Notes: generated by a model not told the origin, from the sequence alone. Positions 1 through 8,578 are shown, numbered from the stretch's first letter. The stretch is DNA of 35,706 nucleotides from Yoonia sp. (GCF_017854415.1 NZ_JAFMHR010000011.1:1-35706), one strand, 5' to 3'. Program-made: numbers and translations.

Positions 1-20
1 TAGTGTGAAAAGGCAGACCC

Positions 21-1868
21 ATGTTTCGGTTTTTCGAAGGTCTTGTCGATCCTTACGTACCCTACGAAGAGACCGACACGCCGCCCAAGCGGCTTTACCC
101 GTTTCTGCGTGCCTACGCAGAGCCGTTTATACGTGTGTTCTGGATCACAGGTATCGTGTCAGTCATTATCGCGATCACGGAAATCTGGCTTTTGGGCTAT
201 CTGGGTAGGCTAGTCGATATTCTAACCGCCGGGACGCCTGCGCAAGTCTGGGACGACAGCGGGACAGAGTTTCTTGTCGTCGCATTCCTGATCCTGACAA
301 TTCGGCCCGCATTGCACGTCTTTCAGGTCATGTTGCTGAACAATACGATCCTGCCGAATTTCGGCACGTTGGTTCGCTGGCGGGCGCATCGGCACGTGTT
401 GCGCCAATCCGTTGGCTGGTTCGAGGATGATTTTGCAGGTCGTATCGCGAACCGCATCATGCAAACACCGCCCGCGGCAGGCGAGGTGGTGTTCCAGCTC
501 TTTGATGCGATTACTTTTGCCATTGCCTACCTGATCGCGGCGGCTGTTCTGATGGGACAGGCGGATATTCGTCTACTTTTGCCGCTCATGTTCTGGATCG
601 TGCCTTATTTATTCTTGTTGGTTTGGGTCGTGCGCCGGATCGGTCCCGCATCCGAGGCGGCGTCGAACGCGCGCAGTGCGGTCACGGGCCGTGTCGTGGA
701 CAGCTATACCAACATTCATTCCGTCAAAATGTTCGCGCATCACACCCGCGAGGTCGACTATGCCAAAGAGGCGATCGAAGAGGCGCGCCGCACCTTCAAA
801 ATCGAAATGCGGCTTTATACGATCATGGACGCAGGTCTGATGGTGTTGAACGGCTTTCTTGTTGTCGGCGTGGTTGGTTGGGCAATTTGGCTGTGGATGC
901 AGGGGGCGGCGTCCGTTGGTTTGGTCGCGGTCGCGACGTCACTGGCTTTGCGCCTGAACGCGATGTCGGGGTGGATCATGTGGGCTGTGACGAATTTCTT
1001 CCGCGAATTGGGTGTGGTCTCCGAAGGGATGCTGACCATTGCGCAGCCTGTGACTCTCTTGGATGAAAAGGACGCAAAGCCGCTGAAACTGACCGCAGGT
1101 GGCGTTGAAGTGCGCGACCTCTCGCATCATTACGGCAAAAAAACCGGTGGTTTGGACCACATCAATCTGACAATTGCACCGGGTGAAAAGGTCGGGCTTG
1201 TCGGGCAGTCGGGTGCTGGCAAATCGACGCTCGTTAAACTGTTGCTACGATTTTATGACGTCGAACAGGGTCAAATCCTGATTGACGGTCACGATATCAA
1301 GTCGGCAACCCAAGACAGTTTGCGTAGCGCCATTGGTATGGTCCAACAAGACAGCGCGCTGCTGCACCGGTCAGTGCGCGAGAACATCTTGTATGGCAAT
1401 CCGAACGCCAGCCAAGACCAGATGATTGATGCGGCCCGCAAGGCAGAGGCGCATGATTTTATTCTGGGCTTGGAAGACAACGAGGGCAACAAAGGCTATG
1501 CTGCGCGGGTCGGTGAACGCGGAGTTAAGCTGTCAGGGGGTCAACGCCAACGGATCGCCCTTGCGCGGGTCATTTTGAAAGATGCGCCGATCCTGTTGTT
1601 GGATGAAGCCACAAGCGCGCTAGATAGTGGGGTCGAAGCGGCCATTCAGCAAACCCTTTACGGGATGATGGAGGGCAAGACCGTCATCGCCATTGCGCAC
1701 CGCCTTTCGACGATTGCACAGATGGACCGTATCATCGTGATGGACCAAGGACGGATTATCGAAGACGGTACGCATGACGCGCTATTGACGCAAAACGGAC
1801 AATACGCTCGGTTCTGGGCGCGCCAATCCGGCGGGTTTCTAGGACAAAGTAATGAAGGAAAAGCATGA
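21..1868 (+). CDS. ABC exporter half-transporter (fused membrane domain and ATPase), first of a tandem pair
   Basis: This 615-residue protein has a type I exporter membrane domain (about residues 35-330) followed by a nucleotide-binding domain (about 362-600). Visible ATPase motifs are Walker A GQSGAGKST (395-403), a Q-loop VQQD (441-444), signature LSGGQ (504-508), Walker B LLLDEA (525-530) and the switch histidine H560, so the ATPase looks complete. The ATG follows an AAGGCAG-like ribosome site. The stop overlaps the next start by ATGA, and the next gene encodes a close relative, so a heterodimer is likely (inference). Both proteins share a short N-terminal DP-x-x-P...PP motif and a C-terminal YAR-x-W-x-RQSGGF motif. 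The substrate (lipid, drug or peptide) cannot be read from sequence. The gene sits at the window edge and may belong to a longer operon. Confidence 0.93.
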   Translation: MFRFFEGLVDPYVPYEETDTPPKRLYPFLRAYAEPFIRVFWITGIVSVIIAITEIWLLGYLGRLVDILTAGTPAQVWDDSGTEFLVVAFLILTIRPALHVFQVMLLNNTILPNFGTLVRWRAHRHVLRQSVGWFEDDFAGRIANRIMQTPPAAGEVVFQLFDAITFAIAYLIAAAVLMGQADIRLLLPLMFWIVPYLFLLVWVVRRIGPASEAASNARSAVTGRVVDSYTNIHSVKMFAHHTREVDYAKEAIEEARRTFKIEMRLYTIMDAGLMVLNGFLVVGVVGWAIWLWMQGAASVGLVAVATSLALRLNAMSGWIMWAVTNFFRELGVVSEGMLTIAQPVTLLDEKDAKPLKLTAGGVEVRDLSHHYGKKTGGLDHINLTIAPGEKVGLVGQSGAGKSTLVKLLLRFYDVEQGQILIDGHDIKSATQDSLRSAIGMVQQDSALLHRSVRENILYGNPNASQDQMIDAARKAEAHDFILGLEDNEGNKGYAARVGERGVKLSGGQRQRIALARVILKDAPILLLDEATSALDSGVEAAIQQTLYGMMEGKTVIAIAHRLSTIAQMDRIIVMDQGRIIEDGTHDALLTQNGQYARFWARQSGGFLGQSNEGKA

Positions 1869-3697
1869 CACCCGAACGCTGGATCGACCCCTTTGAACCC
1901 GCAGACGGATCGCCGCCGCAAACCTTGCTGGCGTTCCTGCGGTGGTGCCTGAAGGGCAGTACAAAACCAACACTTTGGGCCGGATTAGTGTCTTCTCTTG
2001 GGGGCGCGCTAGAGGTCGCGACGGCGCTCATGTTGGGGTGGGTGATCGATGCCGCACTGACGTCACAAGGCGAGACATATTTCTCTGACAATGTGATCTT
2101 GTTGCTAGGCGTGACCGCATTTTTCCTGATCCTGCGTCCGGTCATCATGGGTGTTTCGGGAATGATGCAGGCAGTTGTCGTGGGTCCTGCGCTGGGCAAT
2201 TTGATCTTGTCGCGTCTGCACCGCCATTCCTTGGGGCAATCGGTCACGTTTTTTGACAATGACTTTGCTGGGCGCATTGCGCAAAAGCAGATGCAAGCTG
2301 CGCGGGCTGCCACGGATCTGATCGTTGATATGATCCACACTGTGGCATTCGCGCTGTCATCGCTGGTGGCGTCGGTGATCTTGCTCTTCACGATTGATGC
2401 ACGCTCTGCCCTGCTTCTGGCGGTTTGGGCGATGGTCTATATCGGGTTGATACGGTTCTTTATGCCGCGGATTCGCAAACGGTCCAAGGCGCGGGCGGCG
2501 ACCCGTGCGATGGTCACGGGACAGGTCGTGGACACGATCACGAACATCAAAACGGTCAAGTTATTTGCCCATGACGATCACGAAGACCGCGCCGCGACAG
2601 ATGCTATGGAAAACTATTGGGTCACCGCCGTTGACTATGGCTGGCTGTCCACATGGTTCCGGTTCTGGCTGATGGCGCTGGGCGGTTTGCTTCCGGTCTT
2701 GTTGGTCGGCATGACGCTCTATTTCTGGAGCACGGGTGCCGCGACGGCAGGCAACATTGCTGCCGCTGGTGCGATTTCACTGCGCCTGTCGCAAATGACG
2801 GGCTGGGTCAGTTTCACGCTGATGGGCATGTACGCCAATGTGGGCGAACTTGAGGATGCGATGCACACACTTAGCCCCGCGCATACTCTGACGGATAAAC
2901 CGGACGCGACCGAATTAGATGCAAAGACGGGTGCTATTGCCCTGAAAGACGTGTCGTTCAGCTACGGCGGCGGACCAGGTGGTTTGGACGGCGTGTCGCT
3001 AACCGTAAATCCTGGCGAAAAGCTAGGGCTGGTGGGCGCGTCAGGTGCGGGTAAATCAACACTCGTGGCGCTGCTTTTGCGGCTTTACGACACCGAAGCG
3101 GGCAAGATCACAATTGACGGTGTCGATGTGCGTGATGTGACCCAAGAAAGCCTGCGCCGTCAGATCGCGATGGTCACGCAGGAAACAGCGATGTTCAACC
3201 GCTCTGCACATGACAACATCAAATACGGCAAACCTGACGCAACGCAGGCCGAAATCGAAGATGCGGCACGGCAGGCCGAAGCGCATGAATTCATCGGGCA
3301 TTTGCGGGATCATAGAGGTCGCACAGGCTATGATGCACATCTGGGCGAACGCGGCGTTAAGCTGTCAGGTGGTCAGCGGCAGCGCATTGCCATTGCGCGC
3401 GCGATCTTGAAAGACGCGCCAATTTTGGTGTTGGACGAGGCGACAAGCGCGCTTGATTCCGAAGTCGAAGCATCAATTCAGGCAGCGTTAGAGTCTATAA
3501 TGGACGGTAAGACGGTCATCGCAATCGCGCACCGTTTGTCTACGCTTGCGCAAATGGACCGTATCGTAGTCCTTGACGCTGGGCGCATTGTCGAACAAGG
3601 AACCCATGCGGCCCTGCTGGCCCAAGACGGGCTTTATGCCCGCTACTGGAACCGGCAATCGGGCGGATTCATTAATGTGAAAGATGCGGCCGAATAA
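1865..3697 (+). CDS. ABC exporter half-transporter, second of a tandem pair
   Basis: This 610-residue protein has the same architecture as its upstream neighbour: transmembrane helices in about residues 35-325 and an ATPase domain in about 358-600. Motifs are Walker A GASGAGKST (391-399), Q-loop Q439, signature LSGGQ (500-504), Walker B LVLDEA (521-526) and H556. Neither protein of the pair shows the degenerate catalytic site seen in many asymmetric heterodimeric exporters, so both could hydrolyse ATP, either as a heterodimer or as two homodimers. Translation is coupled to the first gene by the ATGA overlap. Its TAA stop directly abuts the ATG of the RNA methyltransferase gene. Family assignment is certain; substrate is unknown. 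Confidence 0.93.
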   Translation: MTPERWIDPFEPADGSPPQTLLAFLRWCLKGSTKPTLWAGLVSSLGGALEVATALMLGWVIDAALTSQGETYFSDNVILLLGVTAFFLILRPVIMGVSGMMQAVVVGPALGNLILSRLHRHSLGQSVTFFDNDFAGRIAQKQMQAARAATDLIVDMIHTVAFALSSLVASVILLFTIDARSALLLAVWAMVYIGLIRFFMPRIRKRSKARAATRAMVTGQVVDTITNIKTVKLFAHDDHEDRAATDAMENYWVTAVDYGWLSTWFRFWLMALGGLLPVLLVGMTLYFWSTGAATAGNIAAAGAISLRLSQMTGWVSFTLMGMYANVGELEDAMHTLSPAHTLTDKPDATELDAKTGAIALKDVSFSYGGGPGGLDGVSLTVNPGEKLGLVGASGAGKSTLVALLLRLYDTEAGKITIDGVDVRDVTQESLRRQIAMVTQETAMFNRSAHDNIKYGKPDATQAEIEDAARQAEAHEFIGHLRDHRGRTGYDAHLGERGVKLSGGQRQRIAIARAILKDAPILVLDEATSALDSEVEASIQAALESIMDGKTVIAIAHRLSTLAQMDRIVVLDAGRIVEQGTHAALLAQDGLYARYWNRQSGGFINVKDAAE

Positions 3698-4900
3698 ATG
3701 CTGACAATCGAAAGTTTGACCCACCTTGGGATGGGCCGCGCCTCTGACGGGCGATCGCTGTTGCCGCGTGTTCTGCCCGGTGAAGAAGTCGACGTCGCCC
3801 AAGACGGGACGATGCGGATTGTTACGCCTTCTGTGGACCGTGTTGCAGCACCTTGCAGGCATTTCAAAACCTGCGGCGGGTGTGCGATGCAGCATGCCAG
3901 TGACGCATTTGTTGCCGATTGGAAGCGTGATATTGTAGCAAAGGCCCTGTCCGCGCGAGGACTTATGCCAGCATTTCGCAATGTTGTGACGTCGCCGGCA
4001 CAGTCGCGGCGGCGTGCGAAACTGTCAGGTCGGCGCACCAAAAAGGGCGCGATGGTTGGCTTTCATGCCAAGGGGTCGGATACCTTGATAGCGGTTCCCG
4101 AATGCCAACTTCTGGTGCCCGCATTGATTGCTTGCTTTCCTGCCCTTGAGGCGCTGACGGTTCTGGCCTGTTCACGCAAAGGCGAGATTGACTTGACCGT
4201 GACGGACGCCCCACGGGGGCCGGATGTTTTGGTAACAACCGAAAAGGAACTGACATCGCAGTTGCGGATCGAGTTGGCAGCACTGGCCAACCAACACGGT
4301 CTTTCGCGACTGGTTTGGAACGACGAACAGGTTGTGATGATTCACCCACCAGTGCAGTATTTTGGTGGCACAGGCGTTGTGCCGCCACCGGGTGCATTTC
4401 TGCAGGCCACTAAGCATGGTGAACAGGCGTTGCTGCAAGCGGTTGAGGAAATCACCGCCAAGGCATCGCGGATCATTGATCTTTTCGCAGGGTGCGGAAC
4501 ATTTGCACTACCCTTGGCGAAACGAGCCGAGGTTCATGCGGTTGAGGGCGAAGCCGCAATGACGGCAGCACTCGACCGAGGTTGGCGCGAAGGGCATCAA
4601 TTGCGCCGCGTCACTGTCGAAGCACGGGATCTATTCCGTCGACCGATGGAGCCGGATGAATTGCGCCACTACGACGCAGCAGTGATCGACCCGCCGCGTG
4701 CAGGTGCAGAAGCGCAGATAGCAGCTTTGGCAGCTTCTGATGTGAAAACGATAGCGATGATTTCCTGCAATCCAATAAGTTTTGCACGGGATGCGCAAAC
4801 GCTTGTGGATGCGGGTTTTGCGATGCCGTGGGTGCAGGTCGTGGACCAGTTTCGTTGGTCGCCGCATACCGAAGTTGTTGCCGCTTTCACGCGGAAATAA
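3698..4900 (+). CDS. RlmD/TrmA-family class I SAM-dependent RNA (uracil-5) methyltransferase with Fe-S site
   Basis: This 400-residue protein matches the RumA/RlmD/TrmA family, which transfers a methyl group from SAM to C5 of a uridine in rRNA or tRNA. Four cysteines (C53, C59, C62, C136) fit the [4Fe-4S] site of RlmD-type enzymes. The SAM motif DLFAGCGTF lies at 261-269, a DPPR motif at 331-334, the nucleophilic cysteine in SCNP at C357, and a C-terminal TEVV motif carries the expected general base E392. It begins one base after the stop of the ABC gene, so it is probably co-transcribed; the pairing has no obvious functional meaning. The Fe-S cysteines favour a 23S rRNA role over TrmA-like tRNA modification, but the exact target base is an inference. 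Confidence 0.88.
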   Translation: MLTIESLTHLGMGRASDGRSLLPRVLPGEEVDVAQDGTMRIVTPSVDRVAAPCRHFKTCGGCAMQHASDAFVADWKRDIVAKALSARGLMPAFRNVVTSPAQSRRRAKLSGRRTKKGAMVGFHAKGSDTLIAVPECQLLVPALIACFPALEALTVLACSRKGEIDLTVTDAPRGPDVLVTTEKELTSQLRIELAALANQHGLSRLVWNDEQVVMIHPPVQYFGGTGVVPPPGAFLQATKHGEQALLQAVEEITAKASRIIDLFAGCGTFALPLAKRAEVHAVEGEAAMTAALDRGWREGHQLRRVTVEARDLFRRPMEPDELRHYDAAVIDPPRAGAEAQIAALAASDVKTIAMISCNPISFARDAQTLVDAGFAMPWVQVVDQFRWSPHTEVVAAFTRK

Positions 4901-4987
4901 TGGCAAACTGTCACACCTATCTATTGTGAATCAGAATTTTGATGTAAGCAGATTAAAACGGCGCAGACCGTAACGATAGGCAGAGCA

Positions 4988-5476
4988 ATGATTTCAAGAC
5001 GTTCAATGATGGTTGGCACGGCACTCGGCCTTGCTGGGTGCACAGCGGCAGCGCCGCAATACACGGGGCCAGAGGTCACGCGCATTCAAATATTCAAGCA
5101 AGATCGTGTGATGCAGTTGATCCACCACAGCACACTGATAAAGCCGTATAAATTCGACCTTGGGTTCGCCCCGACAGGTCATAAAGCAGAAGAAGGCGAT
5201 GGACGTACCCCCGAAGGGGCTTACCGGATCGACAGACGCAACCCGCGTAGCCGGTTCCACCTATCGCTTGGTATTTCTTACCCCAATGTCAGTGACGTTG
5301 CTGCAGCTCGCGCCCGGGGTGTAAGCCCCGGCGGAGATATATTTATTCACGGCACACCAGAAAAGTGGATGGGAACACCCGATTGGACATGGGGCTGCAT
5401 CGCGGTGAAGAACGAAGAAATGGACGAAATCTTTGCTATGGTGCAAACTGGCACCAAGATTTTCATCTATCCTTAG
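4988..5476 (+). CDS. L,D-transpeptidase-family (YkuD-fold) lipoprotein
   Basis: This 162-residue protein starts with a basic N-terminus and hydrophobic stretch ending in lipobox LAGC (15-18), so it is likely a lipoprotein anchored at C18. The rest is a single YkuD domain: H121 in IHGTP and the catalytic cysteine C137 in TWGCIAV. Most L,D-transpeptidases carry S-x-G-C-I/V-R; here the Arg is replaced by Ala, as in YafK/DpaA-like branches. The family forms 3-3 peptidoglycan crosslinks, attaches outer-membrane proteins to peptidoglycan, or (DpaA) removes them; which applies here cannot be told. It is separated by 87 bases from the methyltransferase, has only a weak ribosome site, and its 3' end overlaps that of the convergent CAP gene by 4 bases. 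Confidence 0.85.
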   Translation: MISRRSMMVGTALGLAGCTAAAPQYTGPEVTRIQIFKQDRVMQLIHHSTLIKPYKFDLGFAPTGHKAEEGDGRTPEGAYRIDRRNPRSRFHLSLGISYPNVSDVAAARARGVSPGGDIFIHGTPEKWMGTPDWTWGCIAVKNEEMDEIFAMVQTGTKIFIYP

Positions 5477-6024
5477 AACGCGACGCTTGCGATTGGTGCG
5501 ACCACTGCGGGATCGCTGCCCATATTGAGGGTCCACCACAACTTGCCAGTTTCTTCTTGATACCATGCAAACCCCATAAACCGGGCATTTGGGTCAAGAA
5601 TAACGGCGCGTGTATCTGTTTGCGCCATCCAGGCAGCGAGCGTCTGAAGCTCTGCCTCAAACGATTCCGAGATGTTTTCGCCCAATAGACGCCCGGGGAA
5701 ACCAACGCGGCGCGCACGTTCCAGCGGGCTGGACCCGTCGGAGCCGAAAAGCCAAGGCCGGTTTTGAACCGCCATATCGCGTGAATGGGTCGCGGCAGCG
5801 GCATTCAGGCTAGCATTAAGCTGAACCTCTTGCACACCTGCGGCGCGGCGCAGTGAGTTCACACTATCCAACATACGAAACTGTACGGTGGCAGTGTCAC
5901 CCGCGCTAATCCGGTAGACGGAAGGCAACGGCATGCCGTTCGCCCCCAAGGGCCGATCTAGGCTAGAATCACACGCTGCCAAACCAACAGCGGCCATCCC
6001 CAACATCATCTCGCGTCGCAGCAT
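5473..6024 (-). CDS. CAP/SCP-domain lipoprotein
   Basis: This is a 183-residue protein counted from the ATG at 6024. An in-frame GTG at 6036 would add four residues, and neither start has a strong ribosome site. The N-terminus is a lipoprotein signal with lipobox LAAC (15-18). A CAP domain follows (about 48-170), with family-typical H80 in ATHSRDM, E117 in LGENISE and a C-terminal WWTLNMG segment. Bacterial CAP proteins are exported and poorly understood; some bind lipids or act in envelope integrity. The gene lies tail to tail with one L,D-transpeptidase gene and head to head with another, so an envelope role is plausible (inference). Confidence 0.82.
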   Translation of the reverse strand: MLRREMMLGMAAVGLAACDSSLDRPLGANGMPLPSVYRISAGDTATVQFRMLDSVNSLRRAAGVQEVQLNASLNAAAATHSRDMAVQNRPWLFGSDGSSPLERARRVGFPGRLLGENISESFEAELQTLAAWMAQTDTRAVILDPNARFMGFAWYQEETGKLWWTLNMGSDPAVVAPIASVAF

Positions 6025-6125
6025 ATGTTCACTCACTTTTCACTTGCTGTCCTTCCTTAACTGGATTGGGATGACACTTCAAACACACAACACGGCACAA
6101 CCGCGACGGATGACGATTGTTTGAA

Positions 6126-6154
6126 TTGCGGTGCTTTCCCTGACACAATATATC
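6126..6154 (+). promoter_or_regulatory. Candidate promoter of the second L,D-transpeptidase gene
   Basis: A -35-like TTGCGG (6126-6131) and -10-like TATATC (6149-6154) are separated by 17 bases in the divergent CAP/L,D-transpeptidase spacer. Predicted transcription would start about 30 bases before the ATG. Identified by eye only. Confidence 0.35.
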
Positions 6155-6191
6155 CGGTGGGAACACATCAGACCCTCAAAGGGAGACTGCA

Positions 6192-6773
6192 ATGACAGAT
6201 AAATTTTCCAGACGCGGATTTTTGGCCGCATCTGCTGCTATGATCGGTACGGGTGCCGCGGCGCAAACCGCAGGCTCGACTGAAATCGAAGGCGATATCA
6301 CCACGGGTGTGCAGCGCAATATTTCCAGCTTTCGGTCTTTGGATTGGCAGCCGTACTTCAGCGACCTGCGCAATGGCGCGGTGCTTGTGGATATGCAGTC
6401 GCGGGCTTTGCACTATTGGTCCGAGGATCAGTCGGTGTATAAATTGTTCCCGACCAGTGTGCCGCTATCTGACGACCTGACACGAAAGGGCCGTACTTCG
6501 ATCACACGTAAGGTCGAAGGACCCAGCTGGGCGCCGACACCGGCGATGCGCATTCGCAATCCAGAATGGCCTGAATTTATCGGCCCCGGCCCTGATAATC
6601 CAATGGGATCACATGCGCTGTACCTGACATGGAAATACTACCGCATCCATGGCACGCACGACACACGCAAGATCGGCCGCCGGTCCTCGAACGGGTGTAT
6701 CGGCCTATATAATGAACAAATCGCAGAGCTTTATGACCTGACAAAGGTCGGCACGCAGGTTCTTTTGATCTGA
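6192..6773 (+). CDS. Tat-exported L,D-transpeptidase (YkuD domain)
   Basis: This 193-residue protein starts at an ATG preceded by GGGAG six bases upstream. The N-terminus has a twin-arginine signal, SRRGFLAA (6-13), followed by a hydrophobic stretch and a probable AAA-Q cleavage region near residues 22-25, so it should be exported folded to the periplasm. The YkuD motif is intact: H153 in IHGT, then IGRRSSNGCI with catalytic C169. The residue after GCI is Gly instead of the usual Arg. Family function is formation of 3-3 peptidoglycan crosslinks or linkage of proteins to peptidoglycan. It lies divergent to the CAP lipoprotein and ends at a bidirectional terminator shared with the kinase. Confidence 0.9.
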   Translation: MTDKFSRRGFLAASAAMIGTGAAAQTAGSTEIEGDITTGVQRNISSFRSLDWQPYFSDLRNGAVLVDMQSRALHYWSEDQSVYKLFPTSVPLSDDLTRKGRTSITRKVEGPSWAPTPAMRIRNPEWPEFIGPGPDNPMGSHALYLTWKYYRIHGTHDTRKIGRRSSNGCIGLYNEQIAELYDLTKVGTQVLLI

Positions 6774-6792
6774 AGCCAATCACATCACAATG

Positions 6793-6825
6793 AAAAAGGG
6801 CGCCCGAAATGAGGCGCCCTTTTTT
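6793..6825. terminator. Bidirectional intrinsic terminator
   Basis: A perfect 7-bp GGGCGCC/GGCGCCC stem with an 8-base loop is flanked by five A on the left and six T on the right. It can therefore terminate both the rightward L,D-transpeptidase transcript and the leftward kinase transcript. Confidence 0.88.
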
Positions 6826-6842
6826 GTGTCTTTGCGATGATT

Positions 6843-8099
6843 CTAGCGCTTGCCAAAAAGCCCAAAGAACCTGCGCCGCTTTTTGGCAGGCACGGCGAGC
6901 GTCCCGGGCTTTGTCACGATGCGTTCTTCCCGGGTAGTTTTTGGTATAATTGGCCGAGAGGTCTCTGAGGTTTCGCGATTGAACTCGTCGGCCCATTCCG
7001 GACTAGAGTTCACTTTGCGCGGTTGTGACGTCACAGCCCGACGAGACTTGGGTTTTACATCACGCGGTTGAGAATTCAGGACGTACTCGTTTGTTTCTGA
7101 AACCAACCGGTTCAGAACCTTATCGAGCTTGTTTGTAGGGCTCATGCGCAGTGGGCGTGCACGGTCGTTGCGCTCTGTGATCGCGTTCAACCATTCGCGC
7201 GCCGACTGCAAACGTGCCTTCGGGAGAATCATCATCGCCTTGTCTATAGCTTCAAGGAATTCAGTGTCGTATTCCGGAAAACGCCCTGCCAATGGCTCGC
7301 ATGGGTCGGGGTTATTACCGGCGAATTCCGCCATCCGTGTTTGGCTATTCGGCGGAGCTTCGCCGCTAATCAGGTGATAGAATGTTGCACCCAGCGCATA
7401 AAGGTCACTGCTGGCGCTTTGCTTGCCACCAGCAAAATAGAATTCCTGCGGCGAATAGCCATCCTTCACAACAAGCACGGCAGAAACGGCGCGTGTCTCA
7501 CGGCTCGCTTCTTCGCGTGCTGCGCCGAAATCGATCAGTACAGGGCTGCCCCACTTGTCGAGCAGGATGTTATCCGGCGACAGGTCGCGGTGCAGCAAGT
7601 CGTGTTGGTGAACCAGTTCAACCGCGTCGAGCGTTTTGACCAGAACCTCTTTGATCTGTTGCGGGGACAGGATATCGTGGTCGTCCTTGATCAGACTAAG
7701 CAGATCACGACCATGGATAAGGTCCAGCACCATATAGGCCGTTTCGTTATCCTCAAAGATACGGTGTACGCCGACAATATTTGGGTGGCGCAGCTTTGCG
7801 ATACTACGTGCTTCGCGCATGAACATCTCGACGATGGCGCGGTATTTCTCGTGGTGGATATTCGAGCGTACGAGAACTTTTTTGCCATCGCGGCGACAGA
7901 ACGCTTCGGGATAGCATTCTTTGATCACGACGCGGCGACCCAAAAAGTTATCCTCGGCGAGATATGTGATTCCGAATCCACCACTGCTTAGCGGGCGTTC
8001 GATCGTAAACTGATCACCCAACAGTGTTGTCCCAGCAGGGAGAGCCTCACTACCCGCTTGGGGTATGGCATCAAGGTCCGCATGGTTAGCCGCAGTCAT
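6843..8099 (-). CDS. Eukaryotic-like Ser/Thr protein kinase, soluble, with basic C-terminal tail
   Basis: This is a 418-residue protein counted from the ATG at 8099; a GTG at 8144 would add 15 residues with no ribosome site. The kinase domain covers about 25-305: glycine loop SSGGFG (38-43), Lys in VVIKE (K60), helix-C Glu in MREARS (E96), catalytic loop HRDLSPDN (170-177), DFG (190-192) and an APE-like GYSPQEF segment (214-220). The catalytic-loop Lys of HRDLKP is Ser here, although the Asp is kept. There is no transmembrane helix or extracytoplasmic sensor. The tail (about 315-418) is low in hydrophobic residues and ends KKRRRFFGLFGKR, a basic-aromatic tip that could touch membrane or nucleic acid (inference). 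No phosphatase gene is adjacent. Its substrate is unknown. Confidence 0.88.
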   Translation of the reverse strand: MTAANHADLDAIPQAGSEALPAGTTLLGDQFTIERPLSSGGFGITYLAEDNFLGRRVVIKECYPEAFCRRDGKKVLVRSNIHHEKYRAIVEMFMREARSIAKLRHPNIVGVHRIFEDNETAYMVLDLIHGRDLLSLIKDDHDILSPQQIKEVLVKTLDAVELVHQHDLLHRDLSPDNILLDKWGSPVLIDFGAAREEASRETRAVSAVLVVKDGYSPQEFYFAGGKQSASSDLYALGATFYHLISGEAPPNSQTRMAEFAGNNPDPCEPLAGRFPEYDTEFLEAIDKAMMILPKARLQSAREWLNAITERNDRARPLRMSPTNKLDKVLNRLVSETNEYVLNSQPRDVKPKSRRAVTSQPRKVNSSPEWADEFNRETSETSRPIIPKTTREERIVTKPGTLAVPAKKRRRFFGLFGKR

Positions 8100-8142
8100 A
8101 TTGTAACTTCGCACCAAAACACGGCGCGCTCCATAAAAATTC

Positions 8143-8171
8143 ACTATAAACGAGGTTGTTATGCCTCAGAA
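8143..8171 (-). promoter_or_regulatory. Candidate promoter of the kinase gene
   Basis: On the minus strand a good -10-like TATAGT (plus positions 8143-8148) lies 17 bases from a weak -35-like TTCTGA (8166-8171). This would give a leader of roughly 35-40 bases before the ATG at 8099. The rest of the 8172-8320 spacer shows nothing I can assign. Confidence 0.3.
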
Positions 8172-8320
8172 TTATGTTTCGATTGAGGCAGGAATAGGAA
8201 AATGAGGTTAATAAAGTGCATTTTTCTGCCCAATATCAGAGGTTTCGGGCGGATTCTTGAAAAGTAGAACGGCAATTTTCACATATTAACGAAAAGAGGC
8301 AATTATCACCGCAGGCGTCG

Positions 8321-8578
8321 TTAGTGACGATTCGTCGCCGCCGTCCGCGATGTCTTAACCACGTTTCCGTCCTGATCGCAGGTTATGCGGATTCTAAAAC
8401 CGCCATACCAAAAGGTTAACCGCGTGCGCCCAGCGTCTTCATCGGCGCCTTCTTCGGACTGGCTTGTGATCTCGCCGAGCCGCATCTTTTCGGGCACTTC
8501 AGCGGGTTTAAGTCCCAGCAAAGGCCCCAGATCGTGCGCTTCGACGGTTGCGCCATCCGTGGTCAGTGTGACTTTCAT
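8321..8578 (-). CDS. Small DUF6522-like protein
   Basis: This 85-residue soluble protein resembles the short DUF6522 family seen in Rhodobacteraceae; I am moderately sure of the family. Visible features are an N-terminal beta-like stretch (MKVTLTTDGATVEAH), a segment LLGLKPAEVPEKMRLGEITS (19-38), an acidic turn with DEDAGRTRLTF, and a C-terminal IRITCDQDGNVV strand. There is no signal peptide, membrane segment or catalytic motif. The start lies 6 bases after the stop of hemH, with a TAGG-type ribosome site overlapping the hemH stop, so it is very likely co-transcribed and translationally coupled with ferrochelatase. Function is unknown. Confidence 0.75.
   Translation of the reverse strand: MKVTLTTDGATVEAHDLGPLLGLKPAEVPEKMRLGEITSQSEEGADEDAGRTRLTFWYGGFRIRITCDQDGNVVKTSRTAATNRH

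Noticed and set aside
1756-2391. 211-residue minus-strand open frame across the ABC gene junction
   Set aside because: It is antisense to two clear ABC transporter genes and contains no family motif.
7341-7991. 216-residue open frame on the plus strand
   Set aside because: It is antisense to the kinase domain, shows no recognisable domain or ribosome site, and the kinase frame carries all conserved motifs.
8096-8134. Short upstream frame on the minus strand (ATG at 8134, 12 codons) whose TGA overlaps the kinase ATG
   Set aside because: The arrangement would suit a leader peptide, but there is no ribosome site before its ATG and no recognisable peptide, so chance is the simpler explanation.
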